DNA of 35,357 bases from Clostridiales bacterium DTU023 (GTDB lineage: Bacteria; Bacillota; Clostridia; Saccharofermentanales; DTU023): NCBI GenBank assembly GCA_001512945.1, contig LFTF01000037.1, positions 1,044 to 36,400 of the forward strand, in the 5' to 3' direction. How positions within the stretch are numbered: the first letter of the stretch is position 1; each line of letters begins with the position of its first letter. This document shows positions 8,045 to 14,089 of the stretch, piece after piece. Both the position numbers and the translations under genes were made by a program. The notes under the pieces were generated by a model. It did not search any database, was not told where the DNA came from, and worked only from the letters and a program-made list of their open reading frames with translations.

Positions 8045-8068
8045 AAGGCGGAGGAATCCGCCTTTCTC
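8045..8068 (+). terminator. Terminator of the infC-rpmI-rplT operon
   Basis: AAGGCGGA (8045-8052), loop GGAA, TCCGCCTT (8057-8064), then TCTC. The 8-bp stem is perfect and the T-tract is short. Confidence 0.8.
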
Positions 8069-8151
8069 ATGCATTTGATTGAACGTGCACAGCTAAATTG
8101 CAATGAGTACTGAGTATTGGTAAATAACAAAGAAATGTTCGGGAGCAACCT

Positions 8152-8991
8152 ATGAAAACCGTTGAGTCAAAGGATAATCCACTCTTCAAAAAACTCATTG
8201 CGTGCAGGTCTCCGCATCTTTCAAAGAGAAATCGCTTGATCAAGGTGGAGGGATTGCGTCATGTAGCCGATCTGTTCGCGAGCGGCGTTATGCCGGATGA
8301 TATCTTTATCTCGAACGATGTGAGGGGCAACAATGTGCTCAAACAGTTGCTTGATAGTGTCAATGAAAACGTAACAGGTTTTCTCCAAGAACGAGTGGTG
8401 ATGCTTCCTGACTATCTTTTCGTACGCGCCTCAGAGCTCAAGACACCGCAAGGCATCATGGCGCTGGTTAAGCTGCCTGTTGTGTCACTTGCTGGCCTTT
8501 TAAATTCCTGTAATTCTGAGTCTAAAACGATCCGCTTGCTGTTTCTTGAGGATGTTCAGGATCCTGGTAACGTGGGTACACTGATACGGACAGCAGATGC
8601 GTTTGCCTTTGACGGGGTTATTCTGAGCCAGACAACTGCCTCTCTTTGCAATCCAAAAACAATTTCCGCATCGATGGGCTCGCTATTTCATTTACCGGTC
8701 ATCGAAACCGACAGTACGGTGGAAGACGATATTGTATTGCTTAAAAATCACGACTTTACCATCATCGGCTCTGCGTTGCAGGGAGGGAGACCGGTACAAG
8801 AGTTACCTCCAGAGTCGCGGATTGTTCTTATACTTGGCAATGAGGGCAAAGGGTTATCGGAGGCAGCGCTTGCGAGCGTTGATGACCTTATACGAATTCC
8901 TATGCCGGGCAACGCTGAATCGCTCAACGTCGCTGCAGCAGGTGCGGTTATGATGTGGGAACTGGTCAAACAGATACCTGGCATATTGTGA
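8152..8991 (+). CDS. TrmH/SpoU-family rRNA 2'-O-methyltransferase
   Basis: SPOUT-class enzyme that transfers a methyl group from SAM to a ribose 2'-OH, probably in 23S rRNA (RlmB/YsgA-like). An N-terminal substrate-binding domain (about 1-100; VEGLRHVADL) precedes the knotted catalytic domain. That domain has the three SpoU motifs: EDVQDPGNVGTLIRTADAF, LILGNEGKGLS, and IPMPGNAESLNVAAAGA. The 279-residue length is normal. In Firmicutes this gene often follows rplT, as here. GGGAG lies upstream of ATG 8152. The exact target nucleotide cannot be assigned. Confidence 0.92.
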   Translation: MKTVESKDNPLFKKLIACRSPHLSKRNRLIKVEGLRHVADLFASGVMPDDIFISNDVRGNNVLKQLLDSVNENVTGFLQERVVMLPDYLFVRASELKTPQGIMALVKLPVVSLAGLLNSCNSESKTIRLLFLEDVQDPGNVGTLIRTADAFAFDGVILSQTTASLCNPKTISASMGSLFHLPVIETDSTVEDDIVLLKNHDFTIIGSALQGGRPVQELPPESRIVLILGNEGKGLSEAALASVDDLIRIPMPGNAESLNVAAAGAVMMWELVKQIPGIL

Positions 8992-9049
8992 TTTAATATT
9001 ATAATGATTTGAATGCAAGCCCAATTATCATCGAAATTGATACACAAGG

Positions 9050-9072
9050 CACAGTCTGGTATGCAGACTGTG
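9050..9072 (+). terminator. Hairpin after the SpoU methyltransferase gene, likely weak terminator
   Basis: CACAGTCT (9050-9057), a 7-base loop, and AGACTGTG (9065-9072) form a perfect 8-bp stem followed by TTTATGTT. The T-run is broken, so termination may be partial. Confidence 0.55.
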
Positions 9073-9076
9073 TTTA

Positions 9077-9085
9077 TGTTACAAT
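9077..9085 (+). promoter_or_regulatory. Extended -10 promoter of rpsO
   Basis: TGTTACAAT fits the TGnTATAAT extended -10 pattern with five of six hexamer bases. No good -35 is seen, which is common for extended -10 promoters. The leader to the rpsO ATG would be about 70 nt, long enough for S15 autoregulation, but I cannot trace a known S15-binding fold. Confidence 0.5.
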
Positions 9086-9162
9086 AATTGGTGGATCATT
9101 CCCTTTCATCGTTTGTTGGCTGAGTCCGGCCCTGACGCTGATTCGGGAGTATAGGAGGATAT

Positions 9163-9426
9163 ATGGACAAAGAAACGAAACAGACCATCATTGACGCGTA
9201 TGCTACGCACCCGAGTGACACAGGATCCCCCGAGGTGCAAGTCGCGCTATTGACGTGGAGAATCAAACATCTTACAGAACATTTAAAGGTTCATAAAGAG
9301 GATTTTCACTCACGTCGCGGACTGTTGAAGCTCGTCGGACATAGACGTGCGCTGCTCGATTATCTGATTACTATCGATATCGATCGCTATCGTACTCTTG
9401 TTGCCCGCCTGGGCCTCAGACGTTAA
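9163..9426 (+). CDS. rpsO: 30S ribosomal protein S15 (uS15)
   Basis: An 87-residue primary 16S rRNA-binding protein of the platform. HPSDTGSPEVQVALLTWRI, HKEDFHSRRGLLKLVGHRR and the end RYRTLVARLGLRR are diagnostic. An AGGAGG-type ribosome-binding site lies upstream of ATG 9163. It sits directly before pnp, the order conserved across bacteria. Confidence 0.97.
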   Translation: MDKETKQTIIDAYATHPSDTGSPEVQVALLTWRIKHLTEHLKVHKEDFHSRRGLLKLVGHRRALLDYLITIDIDRYRTLVARLGLRR

Positions 9427-9438
9427 AGAAGACAACCT

Positions 9439-9467
9439 TGGCGGCGAGTTCTAATAGCTCGCCGCCA
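9439..9467 (+). promoter_or_regulatory. Stable hairpin between rpsO and pnp
   Basis: TGGCGGCGAG (9439-9448) pairs perfectly with CTCGCCGCCA (9458-9467) around a 9-base loop. No T-tract follows, so this looks like an RNA-processing or stabilising hairpin rather than a terminator. In enterobacteria the rpsO-pnp gap is cut by RNase III in pnp autoregulation; a similar role here is inference. Confidence 0.6.
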
Positions 9468-9509
9468 TATGTGTTGCCAGATGAGATTGCGGTACTGGGA
9501 CGTAGATTG

Positions 9510-9657
9510 CGCCCCTCTTCACGATAGAAGAGATGCGGACTCTACTCTCTAATGCCTTAAATCTCACTAGTGAACAATTAAATTGATCGCGCCCGTTGCC
9601 GGTATTCGGCACGTCATTTCGCTGACCCGAACTGATGGGCATTGACGTTCAGGCGCG
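9510..9657 (+). promoter_or_regulatory. Multi-branched RNA structure in the pnp leader
   Basis: A hairpin at 9510-9537 pairs CGC/GCG and CTCTTC/GAAGAG. Downstream, CGCGCC (9588-9593) pairs with GGCGCG (9652-9657) and encloses two arms: TGCCG (9597-9601) with CGGCA (9607-9611), and CGTCA (9612-9616) with TGACG (9643-9647), the latter capped by CCC/GGG (9626-9628/9637-9639). Together these give a three-way junction ending 17 bases before the GAGAGG ribosome-binding site. No clear promoter is seen in this gap, so pnp is probably transcribed from upstream of rpsO. Confidence 0.5.
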
Positions 9658-9688
9658 GAACGCTATGTGTTAGTGAGAGGAAAAATAA

Positions 9689-12214
9689 ATGCAAAAACAC
9701 AAATATGAAATGCAGCTTACGGGCAGACCGTTAACGCTGGAAGTAGGCGAACTGGGTCAGTTCGCGAACGGATCGGTATTAGTCCGATTTGGAGATACAG
9801 TTGTCCTGACAACGGTAACAGCTTCAAACGAACCAAGGGAGGGGATAGACTATTTCCCTCTTTCCGTCGATTATGAAGAAAAAATGTATAGCGTAGGTAG
9901 AATCCCAGGTGGATTTCTCAAGCGCGAAGGTCGTCCCACTGAATACGCTGTCCTGACAGCGCGTTCGATTGACCGGACGATCCGACCACTATTCCCGGAT
10001 GATCTCCGAAACGATGTAGTGGTCAATAACTTGATCCTTTCTGTTGATCATGACAATTCGCCTCAGGTTGCCGCGTTAATCGGCACCTCGGCGGCTCTTT
10101 CGATCTCGGATATTCCGTGGAACGGTCCGGTCGTTGGCGTTCAGGTTGGTATCGTCGATGGTGACATCGTCCTTAATCCCAATCTCGAGCAGTCACAAAA
10201 GTCGGATCTCGATCTCTTCCTTTCTGGCACAATTGACAAGATCAATATGATCGAAGCTGGTGCCAATGAAGTCAGTGAAGAACTGATGATGGAAGCGATT
10301 GAAGAGGGACACAAGGTCATCGCCGAGTTGTGTGAGTTGATCAACCGTATGAGAAGCGAGATAGGCAAAGAATACTTTGAGTATGAGTCGCAAAGCGTAC
10401 CGGAAGAACTCTTGCGCAGTGTGTGTGACGAATATCGTGAGCGCATGCGTGAAGCAGTTCTTTCAGTCGACAAAAGGGTACGTGACTGTGCTGTATCGGC
10501 TTTGAGTAAAGATATACGCACGTTTATAGAGACGGAATTCGAAGACAGTGTCAGCTACACGGCTACAGTGATCGATGAATTGCAAAAGCGTGTTGTGCGC
10601 GATTATCTTCTCAATGAAGAGAGGCGAGTCGACGGGCGTGACCTCAACGAGATCCGACCACTGACAGCCAAAATCGATCTACTGCCTCGAGTCCATGGTT
10701 CCTCACTATTTTCACGCGGGCAGACACAGGTAATGACGATTTGCACCTTAGGTACAGTTGGTGATGCACAGCGTCTCGACAGTATTGAATCTCAAGAAAG
10801 CAAACGTTATATGCACCAATATAACTTCCCGGCTTACAGCGTCGGTGAAGCTCGTCCGAACCGTGGAGCCGGTCGTCGCGAAATTGGGCACGGCGCTCTG
10901 GCGGAACGCGCCCTTCTCCCGGTCCTGCCGGGGATTGACGAGTTCCCCTATGCAATTCGTTGCGTTTCCGAAGTAATCATGTCGAATGGATCTACCTCAC
11001 AAGCATCTGTCTGCTCCAGTTCACTGGCGTTGATGGCCGCAGGTGTGCCAATCAGCAAACCGGTCGCTGGTATATCTTCAGGTCTTATGATTGATCCGGA
11101 AGATACAAGCCGCTATCTCGTGTTCATGGACATTCAGGGTATTGAAGACTTCTTTGGTGACATGGACTTTAAGGTTGCCGGCACTCGTGACGGAATTACG
11201 GCGATCCAGGTTGACATTAAGGTAGATGGTTTGACGCTTGACATCATTCGTGACGCTTTCGCTTTAACACGCGAAGGTAGACTCCAAATTCTTGATGATG
11301 TGATGGCGCCTTGTATCGCTGAGCCGCGCTCTGAGCTTTCGCCCTTTGCGCCTAAGATCGATCAAGTTGACATTCCATCCGATAAAATCCGTGAGGTCAT
11401 CGGAGCAGGCGGTAAAGTTATCCGTCGGATCGTCGAACTCTCTGGGGCGCAGATTGACGTCGAAGAAGACGGATCTGTCGGTCATGTTTATGTTTCGTCA
11501 ACTGATCCCGACGCAAGAAAGAAAGCAGTGGATATTATCCATGCGATCGTCTTTGATCCCGAACCCGGAACTTCCTTTGAAGGCACCGTTACGCGATTGA
11601 TGACATTTGGAGCTTTTGTTGAGATAGCTCCAGGTAAAGAAGGTTTAGTCCACATCTCGAAGATGGCATGGCATCGCGTTGGTAGCGTTGAAGATGTCGT
11701 GAAGGTTGGAGATGTGGTCAAGGTTCATGTATCAGAAATCGATGATCAAGGCCGCCTGAATCTGGCAATGCGCGATCCAGCGGATAAACCAGAAGGTTAT
11801 GTGGAAGAAAGCCGCGAGCGTTCGAGCGGACGGAGCGACAGACGCTCATCCGGATCGAGCGGTGGCAGGAGTTTCCGAAGCAATGACCGAGGCGGACGCG
11901 ATGGTGAGCGTTCTGATTCATACCGGGGACGCGAACGCCGTGATAGCACTCCGCGCTCCGACTCTTACCGAGGACGCGAACGCACTGAAAGTGCGCCGCG
12001 CTCTGATTCGAACCGTGGACGCGAACGCACTGAAAGTGCGCCGCGCTCCGACTCATACCGAAGACGCGAACGCACTAATGATGCACCGCGATCTGACTCG
12101 TATCGCGGACGCGAACGTACCGAAGGTGCGCAACGCGGCGAGCAAAGTGAACGTCGTGATAACGATGATCGCGGAGAACGTAAAGGCGAACCCAGAAACG
12201 AACGCCGTTTCTAA
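9689..12214 (+). CDS. pnp: Polyribonucleotide nucleotidyltransferase (PNPase) with long RG-rich repeat tail
   Basis: 3'-5' phosphorolytic exoribonuclease of RNA decay; a homotrimer in the family. Domains in order: first RNase PH fold (about 10-145), helical linker, second RNase PH fold (about 320-540; NGSTSQASVCSSS and FFGDMDFKVAGT near the active site), KH domain (about 555-615; GAGGK near 571-575), and S1 domain (about 628-700). Usual PNPases end near 700-720 residues; this one has 841. The extra tail is rich in Arg, Ser, Gly and Asp and holds five 15-residue repeats (741-815). Such tails usually bind RNA without fixed structure. ATG 9689 lies 8 bases after GAGAGG. The S1-plus-tail part is closely related to the next gene. 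Confidence 0.96.
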   Translation: MQKHKYEMQLTGRPLTLEVGELGQFANGSVLVRFGDTVVLTTVTASNEPREGIDYFPLSVDYEEKMYSVGRIPGGFLKREGRPTEYAVLTARSIDRTIRPLFPDDLRNDVVVNNLILSVDHDNSPQVAALIGTSAALSISDIPWNGPVVGVQVGIVDGDIVLNPNLEQSQKSDLDLFLSGTIDKINMIEAGANEVSEELMMEAIEEGHKVIAELCELINRMRSEIGKEYFEYESQSVPEELLRSVCDEYRERMREAVLSVDKRVRDCAVSALSKDIRTFIETEFEDSVSYTATVIDELQKRVVRDYLLNEERRVDGRDLNEIRPLTAKIDLLPRVHGSSLFSRGQTQVMTICTLGTVGDAQRLDSIESQESKRYMHQYNFPAYSVGEARPNRGAGRREIGHGALAERALLPVLPGIDEFPYAIRCVSEVIMSNGSTSQASVCSSSLALMAAGVPISKPVAGISSGLMIDPEDTSRYLVFMDIQGIEDFFGDMDFKVAGTRDGITAIQVDIKVDGLTLDIIRDAFALTREGRLQILDDVMAPCIAEPRSELSPFAPKIDQVDIPSDKIREVIGAGGKVIRRIVELSGAQIDVEEDGSVGHVYVSSTDPDARKKAVDIIHAIVFDPEPGTSFEGTVTRLMTFGAFVEIAPGKEGLVHISKMAWHRVGSVEDVVKVGDVVKVHVSEIDDQGRLNLAMRDPADKPEGYVEESRERSSGRSDRRSSGSSGGRSFRSNDRGGRDGERSDSYRGRERRDSTPRSDSYRGRERTESAPRSDSNRGRERTESAPRSDSYRRRERTNDAPRSDSYRGRERTEGAQRGEQSERRDNDDRGERKGEPRNERRF
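11909..12133 (+). repeat. Five tandem 45-bp repeats encoding the PNPase tail
   Basis: The repeats encode RSDSYRGRERRDSTP, RSDSYRGRERTESAP, RSDSNRGRERTESAP, RSDSYRRRERTNDAP and RSDSYRGRERTEGAQ. They are in frame and highly alike in DNA, the second and third most so, which points to recent expansion by slippage or unequal exchange. Copy number probably varies between strains. Confidence 0.92.
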
Positions 12215-12224
12215 AGTAGTTTAA

Positions 12225-12254
12225 TGGACACGGCTTTCGCTTCGTTGTTATGTT
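12225..12254 (+). promoter_or_regulatory. Promoter of the two-S1-domain gene (duplicated tRNA promoter)
   Basis: TGGACA (12225-12230), an 18-base spacer, and TATGTT (12249-12254). The stretch aligns closely with the tRNA-Trp promoter at 13183-13212, including the first seven spacer bases. It has lost two consensus positions relative to that copy, so it is probably weaker. Confidence 0.6.
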
Positions 12255-12265
12255 GAATGCCATCT

Positions 12266-12289
12266 TGGTGTCACTGGAAAGTGTCGCCG
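12266..12289 (+). promoter_or_regulatory. Leader hairpin upstream of the S1-domain gene (copy of the tRNA-Trp leader hairpin)
   Basis: GGTGTCACT (12267-12275), loop GGAA, AGTGTCGCC (12280-12288), plus a T-G closing pair. It aligns base for base with the hairpin before tRNA-Trp (13223-13246). Differences include a G-C to A-T paired change and wobble pairs; one internal pair is lost (T-T). Confidence 0.6.
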
Positions 12290-12293
12290 AATC

Positions 12294-12330
12294 AGGAGAG
12301 TAACTCAATAGAAGATTACGGTCTCCAAAA
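12294..12330 (+). pseudogene. Decayed 5' half of tRNA-Trp in the leader of the S1-domain gene
   Basis: This stretch aligns with tRNA-Trp from its 5' acceptor strand to the anticodon loop (13251-13288), with about 30 of 38 positions matching and one gap. The anticodon-loop block CGGTCTCCAAAA is intact. The 3' half (anticodon 3' arm, T arm, acceptor 3' strand) is missing and the sequence turns into AAGGA plus the start codon of the next gene. It cannot form a tRNA. It is a remnant of tandem duplication, now part of a 5' untranslated region. Confidence 0.8.
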
Positions 12331-12342
12331 AGGAAAAATGCA

Positions 12343-13116
12343 ATGGAAAATATGAATGAAAATACCTTTAATCCCCAACCAGGCGATGTCTACGACGGCA
12401 CCGTCAAAAGAATAATGACTTATGGGGCCTTCGTTGAAGTAGCCCCGGGTAAAGAAGGTCTGGTACACATCTCGAAGATGGCATGGCATCGTATTGGCAG
12501 TGTCGAAGATGTCGTCAAAGAAGGCGATGTCGTCAAGGTTTATCTCGAAGGTATCGATGATCTTGGTCGTCTAAATCTGGCAATCCGCAATCCAGCAGAC
12601 AAACCAGAAGATTATGTTGAAGAACGTCGCGAGCGCTCAAGCGGAAGGGGCGACAGGCGTCAATCCGGATCGGGCGGTGGAAGAGATTTCCGCAGCGATG
12701 ATCGGGGCCGACGCGGTGGGCGCTCTGATTTATCAGGATTTAAGGCAGAACCTGGTACAGCGTTTGACGGAACCGTCAAACGATTGATGACATTCGGAGC
12801 CTTTGTTGAGGTTGAGCCGGGCGTAGAAGGCCTGGTCCATATCTCTAAGATGGCTTGGCACCGCGTTGGCAGCGTCGAAGATGTTGTCCAAGTCGGTGAT
12901 GTTGTCAAGGTTTACGTCACAGAGATCGATGACCTAGGTCGTCTCAATCTGTCGATGCGCAATCCTGCTGATAAGCCTGAAGGTTTTGTTGAAGAAAGCC
13001 GTGGACGTTCGGGTGAGAGACGCTCATCTGGTGGTTCAGGCGGCGGCAGAAACTTCCGCAACGACGACCGTGGCGGACGCGGTGGCTCATACGGCGGAGG
13101 ACGCGATCGCCGGTAA
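12343..13116 (+). CDS. Two-S1-domain RNA-binding protein with RG-rich tails, derived from PNPase
   Basis: Unnamed 257-residue protein. It holds S1 domain A (about 14-86), an RG-rich linker (about 94-128), S1 domain B (about 135-210), and a Gly/Arg-rich tail (about 217-257; GGSGGGRNFRNDDRGGRGG). Both S1 domains are near copies of the PNPase S1 domain, sharing GLVHISKMAWHR and GSVEDVV. At DNA level a 26-base block is identical between 11651-11676 and 12466-12491. No catalytic domain is present, so it is probably a stand-alone RNA binder or a modulator of RNA decay or translation. ATG 12343 lies 8 bases after AAGGA. Some Firmicutes carry small S1 proteins (YugI-like), but this one looks locally born from pnp. 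Confidence 0.85.
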   Translation: MENMNENTFNPQPGDVYDGTVKRIMTYGAFVEVAPGKEGLVHISKMAWHRIGSVEDVVKEGDVVKVYLEGIDDLGRLNLAIRNPADKPEDYVEERRERSSGRGDRRQSGSGGGRDFRSDDRGRRGGRSDLSGFKAEPGTAFDGTVKRLMTFGAFVEVEPGVEGLVHISKMAWHRVGSVEDVVQVGDVVKVYVTEIDDLGRLNLSMRNPADKPEGFVEESRGRSGERRSSGGSGGGRNFRNDDRGGRGGSYGGGRDRR

Positions 13117-13182
13117 TGGCGCGCTCTGACGCATAAAGCAATGGTGATTGTGCAAACGAACACTGTTGCTAAAATGCTTTGA

Positions 13183-13212
13183 TTGACACGGCTTTCGTAT
13201 CTTTGATATGAT
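13183..13212 (+). promoter_or_regulatory. Strong sigma-A promoter of tRNA-Trp
   Basis: Perfect TTGACA (13183-13188), an 18-base spacer, and TATGAT (13207-13212). Transcription would start near 13219, just before the leader hairpin. Confidence 0.8.
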
Positions 13213-13222
13213 GAACGCCGTC

Positions 13223-13246
13223 CGGTGGCGCTGAAAAGCGCCACCG
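13223..13246 (+). promoter_or_regulatory. Hairpin in the 5' leader of tRNA-Trp
   Basis: A perfect 10-bp stem: CGGTGGCGCT (13223-13232), loop GAAA (a GNRA tetraloop), AGCGCCACCG (13237-13246). It ends 4 bases before the mature tRNA 5' end. No T-tract follows, so it is not a terminator. It might guide RNase P processing or protect the precursor. Confidence 0.7.
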
Positions 13247-13250
13247 AAAT

Positions 13251-13325
13251 AGGGGAGTGGCTCAATGGCAGAGCAACGGTCTCCAAAACCGTAGGTTGCA
13301 GGTTCGAGTCCTGTCTCCCCTGCCA
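13251..13325 (+). tRNA. tRNA-Trp (CCA anticodon), CCA end encoded
   Basis: The acceptor strands AGGGGAG and CTCCCCT pair fully. The D arm is GCTC/GAGC, the anticodon arm ACGGT-CTCCAAA-ACCGT gives anticodon CCA, and the T arm is GCAGG-TTCGAGT-CCTGT. The discriminator G and encoded CCA end at 13325. This is the only sequence in the window that reads as a complete tRNA-Trp. Confidence 0.97.
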
Positions 13326-13330
13326 AAGGG

Positions 13331-13360
13331 AGCCCCAGCGTATATATGGCTGGGGTTTCT
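13331..13360 (+). terminator. Terminator-like hairpin between tRNA-Trp and tRNA-Pro
   Basis: CCCCAGC (13333-13339) pairs with GCTGGGG (13349-13355), followed by TTTCT. It would end or thin out tRNA-Trp transcripts before tRNA-Pro. No clear separate promoter is seen for tRNA-Pro, so read-through is likely. Confidence 0.6.
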
Positions 13361-13368
13361 AAAAAATT

Positions 13369-13445
13369 CGGGGTGTAGCTCAGGTGGCTAGAGTGCTTGC
13401 TTGGGGTGCAAGAGGTCGCAAGTTCAAGTCTTGTCACTCCGACCA
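13369..13445 (+). tRNA. tRNA-Pro (GGG anticodon), CCA end encoded
   Basis: The acceptor strands CGGGGTG and CACTCCG pair with one G-T wobble. The D arm is GCTC/GAGT, and the anticodon arm CTTGC-TTGGGGT-GCAAG reads GGG. The T arm is GCAAG-TTCAAGT-CTTGT. The ACCA end is encoded. This tRNA decodes CCC and CCU. Confidence 0.96.
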
Positions 13446-13451
13446 ATGTGA

Positions 13452-13484
13452 AGGCTCTGAGATAGTGATATCTCAGGGCTTTTT
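13452..13484 (+). terminator. Rho-independent terminator after tRNA-Pro
   Basis: GCTCTGAGATA (13454-13464), loop GTGA, TATCTCAGGGC (13469-13479) with one G-T pair, then five T residues. This isolates rnhA from the tRNA transcripts. Confidence 0.9.
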
Positions 13485-13566
13485 CATTTTACGGCGCTAC
13501 AAGTCTATTGCCGCTATGCCTGCGGTTGTAACAGATTATTTCATCGTATTGTTTGGTGTGCTCATG

Positions 13567-13572
13567 TATAAT
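13567..13572 (+). promoter_or_regulatory. Perfect -10 hexamer 7 bases before rnhA, possible leaderless promoter
   Basis: TATAAT (13567-13572) ends 6 bases before ATG 13579, so the transcript would start at or next to the start codon. The -35 at the matching distance is poor (TCGTAT, 13544-13549). There is no ribosome-binding site upstream. Confidence 0.45.
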
Positions 13573-13578
13573 AAACGT

Positions 13579-14046
13579 ATGATTGATAACAACAATGAAA
13601 ATCAACCGCTAACCGATGTCATTATCTACACGGATGGAGCTTGTTCAGGCAATCCGGGACCCGGCGGATGGGCGGCGATTATCAGTGTAAAAGACATTGA
13701 AAAAGAGATCTCCGGATTTAATCCTGACACGACCAATAACCGTATGGAAATGTCCGCGGCGCTTTTTGCATTGCAGACATTGAACCGTTCATGCCGAGTT
13801 GACCTATACAGTGACAGCGCATACCTTGTCTCTGCCTTCAATGAGAAGTGGCTTGAGAACTGGCAGAAACGTGGATGGAAAAATGCCGCAAAAATGCCTG
13901 TCGCTAACAAAGATTTGTGGGTTGCTCTCCTGGAAGAGCATGGTCGCCACGATATCACGTGGCATAAAGTCAAAGGTCATTCAGACAATGAATACAACAA
14001 CCGTTGTGATAAAATGGCCGTCAATGAAATTCTCAAGAATACATAA
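13579..14046 (+). CDS. rnhA: Ribonuclease HI
   Basis: Endonuclease that cuts the RNA strand of RNA-DNA hybrids. With Met at 13579 the protein has 155 residues, the classical length. Catalytic carboxylates are Asp19 (YTDGACSGNPGPGG), Glu57 (NNRMEMSA), Asp79 (YSDSAYL) and Asp144 (NNRCD); His134 (KGHSDNEYNNR) matches the mobile catalytic His. The reading frame is open back into tRNA-Pro, but those codons are not protein coding. In-frame ATG 13564 overlaps the TATAAT box, so 13579 is preferred. No Shine-Dalgarno is seen for either start; the mRNA may be leaderless. Confidence 0.93.
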   Translation: MIDNNNENQPLTDVIIYTDGACSGNPGPGGWAAIISVKDIEKEISGFNPDTTNNRMEMSAALFALQTLNRSCRVDLYSDSAYLVSAFNEKWLENWQKRGWKNAAKMPVANKDLWVALLEEHGRHDITWHKVKGHSDNEYNNRCDKMAVNEILKNT

Positions 14047-14089
14047 CACCGATAATTAACAAGTTTAAACGATTAGTAGGACGGGAAAT

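Noticed and set aside
8086..8151. Promoter before the SpoU methyltransferase gene (TTGCAA to TAAATA)
   Set aside because: Both hexamers match poorly. A promoter is expected after the rplT terminator, but I cannot place it with confidence.
11909..12133. CRISPR-like array
   Set aside because: The repeats are in-frame coding repeats with no unique spacers and no cas genes nearby.
11799..12224. A 141-codon open frame overlapping the PNPase tail in another + frame
   Set aside because: The repetitive, GC-rich 45-bp array keeps alternative frames open by chance; there is no ribosome-binding site and no recognisable protein.
13087..13446. A 119-residue open frame on the - strand across tRNA-Trp and tRNA-Pro
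   Set aside because: It is the antisense of two tRNA genes. Its VGVTRLELATSCTPSKHSS-like text is a familiar artefact of translated tRNA sequence in databases.
13384..13578. An upstream extension of rnhA beginning inside tRNA-Pro
   Set aside because: The codons overlap a mature tRNA and a terminator, and RNase HI needs no such extension.
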